The notes under the pieces: model-generated | Told to the model about the DNA's origin: nothing | Databases searched by the model: none | Seen by the model: the letters and a program-made list of their open reading frames with translations, nothing else | In this document: piece after piece, positions 14,901 to 29,624 of the stretch | Position numbering within the stretch: position 1 is the stretch's first letter | How the letters are laid out: every line of letters starts with the position of its first letter | DNA from: Augochlora pura | Taxonomy: Eukaryota > Arthropoda > Insecta > Hymenoptera > Halictidae | Direction of reading: 5' to 3' | Assembly: GCF_028453695.1 (NCBI RefSeq) | Contig: NC_135776.1 | Span: forward strand, 15,446,663-15,510,662 | DNA length: 64,000 nt | Position numbers and translations under genes: made by a program

Positions 14901-17900
14901 TCAATGTTTCAATTACACGAATAATGCACTGAATATAGTTATTAAAAAACGAAATTGTTATTAATTATTATTAGTAGTATTAATATGACAAGTATGGTAT
15001 ATATACTTGTTATCATTAACATGTGACTACGACACAGTGTATACCATAGTACAGTGTACCATAACATAATTATTAATAAATTTTATATCAATTACCATAA
15101 AAATTAGTAAACTATTAACGCTTGTGTTAGTGATAACATTACAAGCGTGTCATATATATATACAAATACATACATACCAAGGTGTCGATCACATGAATAG
15201 TGCACTATGGTTCGAAAATGCAAGGGAATTATGTACACGATGCAGTTCTAACTATACTACAGTGTCGTACTACTATAGTGATGTGAAAGTTGATATGCAT
15301 TGTGCAAATTGCCATTACGTCACAACATCTACCAAATGGAAGGGATTTCATGTTAATAGATCTATATATCACGTGGCGAGCGGACCATTATGTTGTGATA
15401 AACTAATGAAACCGATCCTTTTTAATTGAATTAACGCTAATGACAGTGTTGCTATATCTAGATGCAATTGTTAAGATAGAATAGTAGTTAGGTCGTCTGA
15501 CATGATCGTCGTTCATACCTTCAGTGCTGTAGTTTGGAACATTTCAGAACGCGAGGCTTCGTTAGTGACGTTCATTTCATGCTGCAAGAAACATTATTAA
15601 TCTTTAGTTGCTACTAATCTACTGCTCTATAATCTTTGTGTATATACAAATTGTTCCGACAGAATTAACAGGTTGTTTTCATATAAAATTAATTGGAAAT
15701 AATACTATTAGGGCAGATTTTTATAATACACTTTGTACATATTGCTCCATTAGGTTTGAGTATAATAATTGTATATAATTAAATATGATTGAATAATAAA
15801 TTCGTAAAACCATTTCGGAAATTGTGTCCGAAAGGAATTGTTTTTTAAGACATTGAGGATTACAGAAATTAAGAGATTAAGGAATCAAGGAATTTAAAAA
15901 TTAAGAAATTAAAAAATTAAGGAACTTAAAAATTAAGAACTAAGAAACTCAGAAGGTAATAAATTCGGAAATTCAGAAATTCAGAAATTCGAAAATTCGG
16001 AAATTCGGAAATTCAGAAATTCAGAAATTCAGAAATTCAGAAATTCAGAAATTCAGAAATTCAGAAATTCGGAAATTAACGAATAAAGAGATTCAGAAAT
16101 TCAGAAATTCGGAAATTCAGAAATTCAGAAATTAACGAATAAAGAGATTCAAAAATTAAGAAGTACAAGGATCTAAAAATTAAGAAATTATGAAATTAGA
16201 AAATTAAAAAATTACGAAATTAAAAAATTAAAAAATTAAAAAATTAAGAACCTCAGAACGTCAAAAGTTACAAAATTCCTAAATCGCGAAATTCAGGAAT
16301 TGAGAAATTAAGAAATCAAGAAATTGAGAAATCAAGAAATTGAGAAACCAAGAAATTCCTTATCACCTGAACCAGCAACAAAAATTTAATAACCGAATTT
16401 CACAGCACCGCAAAATAGAGACTGTAACGCGACATATCTCGTTAGCAACACCATACGGCAAACATCTAACCGCAACATAGCTCATACATAGCGCCGCGCC
16501 ACCGACGCACTACTATCAAGGTATCTCGCCCAAATATCAAGCTATCTACTACCGAAAGGGTTAAAACCAATCGAAAACACAAAATAATTTTATCCGCAGC
16601 CTCGCAGCATCGTCGCGGAGTCTATACCATTACCGTGATCGCGTTGCTTCTTTTCCCCGAAAAAGCTCGTTCGTTTCAATTCCATTTGCATGCTCGCGCG
16701 TTCGCTTAATATTTGCATACCGCGTGCACCGTCCAGGCCACTGTTGCGCGAGTAAGTAAGGACAACACGCGCGCACGATATCCGTTTCTCTGGTAACGGT
16801 ATTACGCCCGTTCCAGCGGACGGACGAACGGAACGTTGGAACGTTTTTCGCGAGCGAACCTGATCGTTGCGCAAGGATTCGAAAGAGTCGCGAACCCGTG
16901 GAAAAAATCTACCCCCGTCTATTGTCATTCTATTGCCGGTCATAGAACGGATTACAAAGCGAACGACAACTCGATAGCCGAACGGTTATTGCCGCAGTTA
17001 CGCATACGGGCTATCGAAATGCCCCGCAGTTGCTTAAATTCCGACAATTTCGTGGCCGAAGATCGATACCGATAAAACTAGATAAAAATGAAAAATATAC
17101 TTCAATTTGTAACCAGAGTGCTGTATTGAGAGAGTAGGTGAAATTTTGTAGGTGAGAGGTTCTGTTTAACCATTTGCGCTTGTGTTTTATATGTGAGCGT
17201 CATGCTGGTTGGAATTCATTTTTTTTTGAACGAATAGTATATATTTATATTGTAGTATACATACATATATGCTATATATGCATATGGACTGGAAGATTAA
17301 AAGAGGAACTCTTTTTAATGGAAGAATTAACTCTTTTTTGAAGTTCAAATGTATGTGTTTTGAGTTTATGTAAAAATAAAGAAAAGGAGGAGAAATAATA
17401 TATAACTTGATAATGAATAGATGAATGAATATGTAAATAAATAAATGGAGAAATAGATAAATATATAAATATATGTATAGATAGATAGATCAATATAGAA
17501 ATATAAAAATGTGGAAATCTGGAAATCTGGAAATCTGGAAATATAGAAATATAGAAATATAGAAATATAGAGATATAGAGATATAGAGATATAGCGATAT
17601 AGCGATATAGAGATATAGCGATATAGAGATATAGAGATATAGAGATATAGAGATATAGAGATATAGAGATATAGAGATATAGAAATATAGAAATATAGAA
17701 ATATAGAAATATAGAAATATAGAAATATAGAAATATAGAAATATAGAAATATAGAAATATAGTAATATAGAAATATAAAAATATAGAAATAGATAACTGA
17801 GTAAATAACTAAATATATACATACATATTGACATAGCTCAAAAGAAAAGTAATCCTTTCACGCTGCCTCTCAGCTACGCGAAAATAGATTGAAGTAGTGC

Positions 17901-20900
17901 CACGAAACGCGGGTCCATTCGATTAAGAATGCTTGATCGCAAGCTTAATTGCAATTCTAATTCCGGGTTCTGAGATATTTATGAAGGGTCGCGGTCAAAG
18001 GTGGAAGGGCGAGAGACTGCAGATGAAGATACCTTGGGTGATTTCCTGAATTTTACATACGCCCCGCGCGCCCAGTTGCTTTATGGGGCATGCAAATATA
18101 CAATGCAGGAACGTTGCAGGATCCTCCTTTGCATTGGCGTCTACGCTATACAGGGTGGCTCGCGGAAATCAGAGTAGCGAAACTTCTACGCGTTTCACAT
18201 TGTAGATCAATTTGGAATTCGACGAATGATTAACTATTGTGACTTGTTAGTAAATAATACTAATAAAGTATGATCGTAGTAATTATATTATATTATAGAT
18301 TAGTTGTAATAGTTGAATTATAATAATTTATATTAATAATAATAGTAAAGTGGTAATAATATAATGCTAATATAATAATAAGGAGAAACTAATATAAAAT
18401 AGTAATACGATAGTAATTAAATAAGAGTAATATAATAGCAATATAATAATGATAAAACAGTAATAATACAATAATATAACAATTTATAATCTCAAAATTA
18501 ATTAAGCAATATTATTGGAACTATTCGACGCCAGAAATGATATCAGCAGTGAACGAACGCGCGAACCGTTTAAACTGGAGAATTTCGTGTGGAGGTAATA
18601 TCCTTCAAGGCTGACAGACTAATCAGGAACTTTTAGCTACCAAATCCCTGTTGAACAAATAAAAGTGGAGAGAGCACCTATCTCCCCCCCAGAACCCCGT
18701 CGGAACAAGCCGGGCAGCGGAAGAAATTGGAACGGATGTCGAGCGTAAATATTTAACGGGAGCCAGGAAGGAAGCTGCTCCCTAGCTGGTAGAAAACAAA
18801 GTCTCCGAGGGACATTGTTTATGTCGACGGAATGAAGAATGGATGACCGAGGGAACGGGTTATATCCTCGAATGATACCGCGGTACCGGTGAAATCAATG
18901 GAGACTTCTACCTCGCTCGAAAGCTCTCGAGCTGATTTACGAGACTTATCATTTATGCCTCAAGAGAGTAGTGTAAATAGATTTTTAAATAGAATATTTA
19001 AAAGTAGAATAAATATTTATCATTTAAATAGAATATTTAACAATCTATTTACTATTATTTCAAAATAGAATTTGTTCTAATTATTAAAAATTAATAATTA
19101 ATTTTATAGAATTTTTTGACCAACTTTGAAAATTCATTTTTATTGCGATATGTTTGAACAAACTGGATTTGGGTAGAACATTTTGAATGCGAAAGCATTC
19201 TAACGACAACCCCTATGATGAATATTAATTTTCTAGTTTCGCTTCAATTAATTCAATTGTTTTAACTTTGTGGGGATTTTAGTGGTCGATTGTCGGCGCT
19301 GAAGTGGTTAAACTAAACACTTTGCGGTATAACTTCATTCGGGATTGCGTCGATTAGTATTGCTTTGTGTTTCATAATAATAGTAGTGATTAATTTTAGT
19401 AGATATTTTATATTAATTTCTGTGTTAGAAATGATCGACTACCTGTGACTTTTTAACCTCTTGCACTGTATAATAAAACAAATTGAAACGGATGTATAAA
19501 TAAATATGAAAGAAAATGTATGATGAATAAATATGAGGTTCAATCGTTTCTTTTATATGGAAAGAAGGTTTGAATTTTCTGTCAGCAAAATATAGGGAAT
19601 AAAATTTAGGGAATATAGGAATGGTAATAGTAAAAGGAATTTATAAATATATATGTGATGTATAATATAAATATTTATGCATATATATAGTAAAAGAAAA
19701 TCTAGGAAATTTAATCTGTATCCTACATATAATATACACAATAAATACAAACATATATAACAAAAGAAAATCCAAGAAATATAATCTATCTCCTGATAAC
19801 CCATGATTCCATCAAATGTTGAAAATGATTTAAAACATATTAAATTCCAGATCGTTTAGGAATCAACAGTTTCACAAATTATAGTTCCAGGATTTTATCG
19901 TATCATTAATTATCGTTTCGCTGGGATAATTTCTCATTTAAATATAGAAACAACGGTAACGAGTGACTGCAACCGCGTGCCCGCAGAAATCATATTCGAA
20001 ATCCGCATTTTCGGTATCGTTAATGAGAATCACACTTATCACGTTCAATTAACTGATTATCCCATAATTAGATGTCTATCCTTAACGTGTTCACAGCGAT
20101 TGTACGAAAGCCGCGCGATTCGCTCCGCGTATTTTGTTCAGTTTTGCCTGAATTAATATAACAACTACGAATTAATTTAATCACGTATCCAGAAATCAAC
20201 GTGGAAACGATCGGAAGTATTTATAACAATCATTATTTTCTATAGCAGACGATAACAATGATGTATAGTATATTTTCTTCATTAAATATTACTTTAAATT
20301 TATTAGATTAATAAATTTACTTTAAATCACTTTATTACTTAAATTACATTAAATTTCCGTTACTTTATTCAGGATTTCTGTTTCTTTGTTCTTCAATACT
20401 TTTGCACTTTATCATTAACTTCTGAACTTCTGATGAATTGCAGAATTGTTTCAGAATTTCTGAAGCGTTGTTTAAAAGTGCCGTAACATTCATACGATAA
20501 TAAGAAATGAAATTTATCATCTATCTTGACATATTTTTCTAGCTGTATTTTCTGGCCTGCCTGGACAAACAGTGGCCACTCCCCTTTTGCATTTGCCTGG
20601 GTACACGCCAACTTAACGGCGGGAAGAAATGGATCAAGGAGGTCGAAGAACGCTTCGTAAATTTAAGAAAAATCTACGAATATATCAAAGTCGTGTTCTA
20701 TAAAAATAAAACGCTTTCAGAAGTAGTTTGCTATCGATGAGTAACTTTCATTTCGAAACACTTGCTGAATGAAGGATAATTGGAACACTGAATTACTGGA
20801 TTCCGTGATTAATTATTTATATTGCTGTAAATTATTTACTGGCAACAGATTTTGTTCACATACGTACGCTTTTCAGCTATGAGTTCATGATCAGTATTTT

Positions 20901-23900
20901 GCAAAATGTATATGTGTATATATATATAATTCAGCATGAATAGTGATTAATTGTTATGTTATTTGATAAAAAAAAAACAAAAATAAAATAGAATATTTAA
21001 TAATTGAATACTTGATAACAAATTTCTAATTTTGCAATGATAGATAAAAATGCCAAGGATAATAGAATATAATAGTAAAGGAATTTGTGAACAAAATATC
21101 GCAAAACAACATTTAGAAAACAATAATAAATTACGAAATAATGAGCAAACATGCATGTAAAAAGTTATTCAGACAACTAGAAAATTGATAATTGATTAAA
21201 AAACTATTAGATAGTATATCATGGTTATTAAAAGAAATAGTTATTAGACTATATTATTGTTATTAAAAAAGAATTGTATAGTGTATTATATAATATATAA
21301 GTATATCATATATATAATAAAATATAATACTGTATATATGTAACGAATGGTATTATATATAAATATAACATATATCAAATATTATACATAAAATACAATA
21401 CATGTTAAATATTATACATAAAATATAATATACGTATAATACAAAATACATTTACACGAGAAATAAAGTAAATATCTAGCTAACAATATACAAAATATTC
21501 AAATAACATTTTCAATAAAACGCCACCATTCTAAATATAAAATATCAGTTTAAGTCACTTTAAATAACAAATGAATTCTCACCAACTCACCCTTTGACCC
21601 TGCGGTCATGCATTCGAATATTCCAATCAGAATATATTGTTCGTTTTCTTCCAAATATTGAACCACGATTACGAACGATACACTGTAATTAACTGCTTGA
21701 AAAATACATCTATACATACGTATACAACCGTGTACATTATCAATCAGCAATTATATTTACTCGACGATATTAAAAACGCGACTAAATCCACGTAGCATAA
21801 ATTAAATACGTAATTTTCAAAAGCCTGCCAGTGCCACAATGCTGACGCGCGCGTACTACAACACAAACATATTATAGATGTGCGAACAAAAAGGGATGAT
21901 GTGCGGTTTCCAGGTGTCGGTGCGGCGGGAAGGGGGCATGGCAAACAGTGTTTAAGAGGCGTCCCCCGTTTTGCGGAACGTGATGTCGCATAATTTTTAA
22001 TAAAGTCCCGTTAAGCCGTTCACACGTCCATCGTTCTCTCACCCCATCAACGTGCCGGAGTCGCGTAAACGTGACATAGTTTTTATCATTCACTTCGAAC
22101 AGTGAAATTTGATAATATTATTTCATTCACCGCCAGGAATGCTGCGATTTTTCTGTTAACGTTCCGATTATGATTTCTGCGTTAAATTATTATTGGGAGA
22201 ACGTATTCTGGACGAATTTTCCTGTCACAGACACATGGATATTTATATAAATTCGTAAATTTATCATAAGTTATAATATTGTTAATGTACATAATTTATA
22301 GGATTTATATAAAGTCATAATTGTATTACAAATCGTAATATAATTCATATAAACATATATTTATATAGTTTATATAAATTTGTAATTTTATTGCAGCGTA
22401 TAGTATAATTATATTATATTATATTATAATCGTATCATTATATAATTTATATAAATTCGTAGTTTTATTGTAAATCATAATATAATTACATATAAATAAT
22501 TTATGTGATCCATATAAATTCAAAATATTCATTAATATTTATATAAATTCTTCAATTCTATAATCTCTGTTGCTTATAATACCATAACCTTATAAAAGTG
22601 TACACAAAGTGTATTATCAGCCGAAGCATCGATTATATTCTTATGTTATATTATTATTATATATTATATCATTACATTATGTTACTATGTATTATTAATT
22701 ATTATATTATGTTATCATATCATCATTATGACATTACGATACCATACTATAGATTATATTATTACAGTAATAATAATAATTCTATATCGATTGCACAAAT
22801 ACTGTGACACATTAGATCAACCAGTATAATCATTGTTCTCTTAAATTAGCTACAGCAACGATTACGCTTCGAAATTAATTGGAAACAGCGTTACTCGCGA
22901 ATATCCATTTTCAATCATTGCTTTAATCTCCGTTGAATTAAAGATCGTGTTTCGAGGCAATCTCCCAACAATATTGCACGCGGGCGAGATAAAGCATTTC
23001 TTATGTATCGCAGCGGAGAGCATCAAGGAATCTCATCTCTTATTGTTAACCCCTCTAGGCTAGTCCGTAATCGTTGCCCAGGCTCTCTGCAATTCTTAAA
23101 CGAACACGATAATGGAATTGTTAAACGGTAAGCATAAAAACCCTGCCCCGATGATTAAACAAATGCAAAAGACGACGCTGTTATTCCAGGTTAGTTTTAC
23201 GTAATGGATAAGAAATTAATTTATTAAATTGTACTTTGCAAAAATACTTTCTAATGTTCAAGTATAAATGAGTTTATTAATTCAATTAAACGACGAACAC
23301 ATTTTCGAAACTAAAGCAACATGTATTTTATAAAGTAGGGCTGGAAATATAGTTCTGCAAAAATGGCAATTACTGACAAGGATAGAAACAATTAAACGCT
23401 ATACAGAATGTTATAATTTAGATTTTAAGGCGTTTTAATTTATGTCTCAAGACGTCTTAATTTATATTTTCTAAGACGTTGTTAACCCCTTGCCGTACTT
23501 TAACGAGTCAGACTCGTGCTGGAGATTTATAACAATAAGCTGTTAGGTATTTATGTTCATCCGTTCCTTAAGAAGGAATCAGCTTTTATTCTCTTCTTCA
23601 CGAATATTTAAACATTCGACTAGACGGAAGTTCGCAACGATTATAAAATTCCTTTTTTCTTCGAAGAAATTAGTGCGGTCGAAAATATTCTAATCGTAAT
23701 AATTTTGAAGAAAATGGTTCCGCAAGGGGTTTAACTGTTTAATGTATATGATTATGATTTTCCTTCGAACTTTTATTATAATATAAATTCTGGAATATCT
23801 GCTCCATAAGAATAACAGATATATTAAGGAACAGATATATTCTTAGCTGACAGGTAACAGAATTCTTTCAGAAAATCGAGACACCTGTACACATAACATC

Positions 23901-26900
23901 TGGTCCATACCGAGCGAACAAAATATAATCTAACCTAAATATTGTTGGCTTCACGAACAATTTTCGACGTTTAATTTAAAATATCGATTCGCCTTTCTAA
24001 AATGTCACGTGTTCAAAATACCCGTGCATTAATTTATTAAAGTCCGAAAATAGCAGTCGAGAAGAAATGAACGGGCGCCGTGAAATAACGATGAACTCTT
24101 CAACGTTCCGGTTCAGCGGAGGCTTATCATAGCCACTCATCGTTATTGAATCTGAACGCGGGGATTACCGGCACGTGTATCTGTAATCCAGCCGGCATAA
24201 TGCGCAAAAGGGTATTAGAACAATGTGGATTAACAACGCGAGCGCGGCCCGATCTCCGTCATTCAAACGAAAGAATTCCTGGGACGCGAGGCCGAACACG
24301 CCGTGGCAATTGAAGGGGACTTTTACCTTCGAACGGCAACGTTCAACTGGTAAATTGGACGTATTCATTCGAGGAACTTTCTACACTCGTTTAAAACGAT
24401 CGCCCACGAGGCTTCGCTCCTTTGTAACGAAGAACAATTGCGCTGAATCCCATCGGATCGACCATTCTCGATTCTTCAATGCCTCTTAAGTTTCCGAGCC
24501 GAAGCTCGATTTCCTGCGGGATACCTGTGCCGTTACGTCCCCCGTTTATTTGGATAAATGCGGCAGATATATCCATTTTGCATTTAACAGAGATAATTAT
24601 TTAAACGCTGCAGATTTTACGCGGTTCTCGCGAAAATTAATTGGAAATTCTGTTCGATGAGAAAGATATCCTGTGTTGATTGTAATGAATTTAACCAATT
24701 TCTCTTACCGCGTTTGGTATTATTTTTTAATATTTAATATTAATTATCGTTGTTTGTTGATAGAAGATGTGAAAAGTGCTGGGAGTGCGATTGATGGAGA
24801 TCGTAGAAAGTTGATTTTTTGGTAAAGTGGCTTATAATTTTTCGATTTGGACTCTGTATATTTTTGGCTGTTTCTCTTTTTGTGTTAGGCGTTCCCAATT
24901 CGGGTTGGTACCTCCTTCTTTGTATTAACCCCTCCCCCTTTTGTTTTGGATCTTCTTCCTTTGTGTCAGTCACTCTCTTCTTTGTGTTTGTCATTCACTT
25001 CTTTGTGTTAGCCACACCTTTTTTTGTGTTGGCCACACCTTTCTTTGTGTTGGCTCCTCCCATTTTTGTATCGACTCCTCCTCCATTTGTTTGACTCCTT
25101 CTTCTGTATTGGCCCTTTCCCTATTGTATTAACCCCTACCCCTACGTATCGCCCCGTCTGTCTCTTGTATTGACCACGCCATCGTTGCATTGGACTTTCC
25201 ACCTTTTGGTGTGGCTCCTCCCCCTTGTGTTAACCACTCCCCATTTGTATTAACCCCTCCTCCTTCCCTATTAGCCCCTCCCATTTCTGCATTAAACATT
25301 TATATTTCCACTTTAAGAGTATTGACAGCAAGTCTACCCTGGACTACGCATAATTTAAAAATACAGAATGAACTGTTCAACAAAAATGATTATCCAAATA
25401 GCTCGATGTAGTTTGATGAAAATCTTCAATTATCTTCGGCAATGATTGCAATGCGAAACGTAAAAATTCTCTCGATGATTTGTAACACGAGCTCTGTGGT
25501 ATACGCCAATGCGTTTCAAGAATATTTCAGGAAGGGCTTGTAGCTTTACAGTTTTTTTCACCGGTTACCATGGCGCAGAAATGAAATGCAGGGTCCAATA
25601 TGAATACATGAATAATTTGGAGAACCGCAGCGCGTGATCTATTATCAATGCATCCACAATCGAATCCATGCATGCGCGCCGGGATTTTTGACCGCGAAGG
25701 ACCTCGTTTAAAATTCACGGGAGACCAGCACCATGAAAACTAGGTTAGTGCGCCAAGATATTGACTTAGGAGATTCGGAGAAGTTTGTGTTCACTGAACG
25801 TCTTGGAGAGGTTCATTTTATGTCCATTTTAGGTCTGGACGTCTTGCGGCCTGAAATGAACGCGTTTGAGACGTCTCGAATGTTCTATGAACGTCCTAGA
25901 AACGTCTTAGAGATGGCTTAGAAATGTCTTAGAAATGTACTAGAAACGTCTTATACATGTTTTAGAAATGTTCTTAGAATAGTTCTAGAAACATTCTAAA
26001 AAAATCCTAGGAATGTCTTAGAAACGTCTTAGAAACATCCTAGTAACATCTTAGATACGCTAGAGCTACCAATTCCATATTTGCGACAATGGTACTTTAT
26101 TTTTTAACAATGATAAGACTGAATCTGTCTAATTTATAACAAGTTTCTATAAAAATTTGACACAAAAGCTATTTTACGATATAGGGAATTATAAAAGAAA
26201 CGATCAGAAACATCTCAACGTGTATGTTACTTTTAATGTTAATTAAAAAGTTGAAACATATTTCAGAAAAGAAATGTCTAAGAAATTTATTGTTTCAATG
26301 CTAAATAAAGTAGAACGGCGAGTCATTATAATGACTAAACTGCAGATATGATGCATTTATATAACGAAAATATGTGGATAAAATACAAACATATAATATT
26401 TACACATTTAATACACATATATTGCACATATAATATTTGCACATTTAATACACATATATTGCACATATAATATTTACGCATTTATATAACAAAAATAAAT
26501 GGATAAAATACAAATATATGAACACATTGAAATAACATAACAATTATTTATATATTATCTGATATTACGATGTTGTCAAATAAATATATTTTTATCTAAC
26601 ACCTGTCTCTTGCACTTAATAGATCATTATTTTGTTTCGCACGAAGAACCACAGTCTAACAATCACTTTTATCTCGACGGTCCAATCGTATTCATCTCCG
26701 GGCACGTGACTAAACGTTTCGCAAATTCGGCGCATATATTTTAGCCGACCGTCCGCGTTTATTACAGCAGCTCGGCTAATGCCCGTTTACGAGATACGGC
26801 CATTTAATTCCATGGACGACCACGAAACGTCACCTGTGTAATGACGTGGTTGTAATCGCGCTCGCAGTCATGTTTCCGCGTGTTTTAATCAGCGGCCATG

Positions 26901-29588
26901 AAAACCACGAGTCTATAACTAATACGTTAGTTAACCGTGCCGAAAATAACCGGCACGCTAATAGTGGCTCGATGATTTAATCGATCGAAATTCGGGTGGT
27001 TTTTTAAACATTTATCGATTCGATCGTAATCAAGATGTGCTCATCGTTGAATATTTATATTTCTAGATAGCGTAATGAACTTTCACATATTTCTTTTGTG
27101 TAAATAAAGAACAATACGAGTAAGACAGTGAGGTGGGAGCATTTAAATGAAGCAATTGATGCTTTAAAAATGTGATATTAATGAGAAAATTACAGATACA
27201 AATGTGCAATGAATATTCCTTTAACATATATACAATTTCAAGCAATTGCATGTAGAATATACTGTAACAAATTGAGAAACAATTTAAATGTCACGCTATT
27301 TCAGTGATCGCTGCATTTTCATTCACATTTTGTGGAAAATTTAACGTCAAGTTAACGTCACCTTTTCAATTTATTTTTTCTTTTAATTTTGACGATATCG
27401 TATGCTAAACCGATGTTACGTTATGTAACAATTAAAACAAATTTTGCACGTGATATATATTCGACATATATTATACTTTATTATATTAATTATAATTTAT
27501 TAGTTAATTCTCTAGAATATATTAATTAAGTAATTATAGTATGCTTTATTATATTCGATCAATGTTAAAATTCCATGTTGAATTCATTAGAACGTTAATT
27601 TAAACGCGTGCGAATTAAATTAGGTGATCCAGTGTCATTCTTAATCACTATTGTCGTCGCGTCGATAGTGACACATGTCCCTTCGGGAGAAAATGGAGCC
27701 ATCCCTTTACGTTCTCTATGAATACCACCGTATCGGTTATCAAGGTAAATCGATAATAATATCCCGCGGTGTTATGCCACCTTTTTCTTTAAAACAGCCT
27801 TTACGAGTACTAAAAATATCTTCCGGCCAGTTACGAGTCTTTGTCAATGTTTTTCTACGGTACAAAAACATTATTTTTAACCATTATTTTCCATCTTCTT
27901 TATAGTCTGTCGTACGAAACACCGCTCGCCGGGCACAGAAACTGCTAAAATATAAATATAAAAATTCTAAGGGCTTTGTTGGAGCTAATGCATTGTCCTC
28001 GGGTGATTCAGGCGATTCCGCAGGTAATTAAGGTGATTCCGCAGGTGAATCAGATGATACGAAGTAAATTTTCTCTAAGCAAAAATGTTCTTCGTGGCTT
28101 CGTTTAACGAGATATTAACAAAAAAAAGGTGCGCCAATCAGAGAACGAGTATGCCCGACGTCTCGCCACGTGAAGAATGCTATGTTTTTCGTCAATAATT
28201 CGTTAAGGAAGGTGTAACAAAAAATTTTGTTAAATAAAAAAGTTATTTTAAATCGATTTAGGTATTATAATTTTTCCCTGTATAAAGGCAATATTAATAT
28301 GCAATATGATATATATTAATAAGTAATATGACGTACATTCATAAGCAACACGACTTATATTAATAAGCAATATATTCGATACTGCAATTAACAAAATAAA
28401 GGTACCACAGTTTATTAAAATTGCAGAATCGATTCTTCATGTTCGCGCAACGAATTGTTTATATTTGCTTCATTTAAAATGTAATTAATTACACAAACAA
28501 TATATTTGAGCAATAATACACCATTCTGCACGGCATGATTTTAATTACTCTTGTTCTACGGCAGTATAAACAATAATAATTTTCATAAAAATTTGAATTT
28601 ATTTTCAGAAGAATTTGAATTAATTTTCATAAGAATTTGAATTAATTTTCATAAGAATTTGAATTAATTTTCATAAGAATTTGAATTAATTTTCAGAAGA
28701 ATTTGAATTAATTTTCATAAGAATAATCGTCGAATTTTCGTCACGCGGACGAACACGTGTTTGAACAGATTAAAAACTCGATATTTTTCATTCGTTCGAC
28801 GTTGCGATGTTCATTTATTCCGCGAGTGCGCCGCAGTAACAGGGTTAAAAGACGACTGGGCGGCCGGTAGCAGCGAGTCGATACTGTTCGCGGCAGAGGA
28901 TCAGGAGACGTCGATAGAGCGGCTGATTAAAAGCAATAAGCAGGGCTGCCCGCTAATCCATCATTATTAACTAGAAACCCCCAGGAGAAATCGGAGGCTC
29001 GTTGTACCGTGACTTTTTACGATCGGACGACCGACTTTGCTCCGCAAATAGGAAGGAATTACTCGTCGCCTCCTGCGCCCTTAACGATTGCTGACACCGC
29101 CGCGTATCTCCGCAGATAAGAGAGATAAGCAACGACGGGAAAACGGTGTCGTTTTTGCGGCACGGGCTCCCATGAGGAGCTTATTCTTAGCTCGAAACAG
29201 AATCGATTTATCCCTGCTGCTTGTATGCTGGTTGATGCTGTGCCGCTGCGGACCCTCGAGTCATCGCTATACACGACGAGGGAGGGAGAGAGAGAGAGAA
29301 TGAGAGAAAATGGGAGAGAATCAGGGAAAGATTGAAAGAGAATCGGAGGGACATTGAATGAGAATCAGAGGGAGATTGAAAGAGAATCGGAGAGAGATTG
29401 AAAGAGAATCGAAAGAGAGAAAGAGAATCGGAGAGAGATTGAAAGAGAATCGAAAGAGAGAAAGAGAATCGAAAGAGAGAAAGAGAATCGAAAGAGAGAA
29501 AGAGAATCGGAGAGAGATTGAAAGAGAATCGAAAGAGAGAAAGAGAAAGAAAGAGTCAGAGAGAGAGAGAGAGAGAGGGAGAAATTAT

Positions 29589-29624
<36 letters not shown>

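Larger units (their letters stand above)
15582..21590. other. Giant RasGRF intron, segment 1
   Basis: No recognised exon. 15840-16350 is an AAATTCAG array, 16430-17070 and 18540-18960 are GC-richer unique blocks with short opposing open frames, and 17480-17800 is an ATAGAAAT/ATAGAGAT array. 18960-21590 is AT-rich and unremarkable. Expected PH2/DH exons were looked for on the minus strand and not found. Confidence 0.5.
21693..29280. other. Giant RasGRF intron, segment 2
   Basis: No gene is recognised. It holds one MITE (23486-23730), pyrimidine-rich and CTTAGAAA-type arrays at 24.9-26.06 kb, a foldback element (27996-28262) and a 22-bp array (28590-28730). GC-richer unique blocks at 24060-24580, 26640-26960 and 28740-29280 have only short, overlapping open frames. 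Confidence 0.5.

Noticed and set aside
16590..16943. 117-codon minus-strand frame just upstream of the candidate PH2 exon
   Set aside because: Checked as a possible PH2/DH exon; no PH or DH signature, and an overlapping plus-strand frame suggests composition only.
17490..17834. 114-codon YISI/LYFYIS open frame
   Set aside because: It is the translation of the ATAGAAAT octamer array.
20393..20611. 72-codon minus-strand frame (ECYGTFKQRFRNSETILQF)
   Set aside because: No match to DH or PH2 and no clear splice sites.
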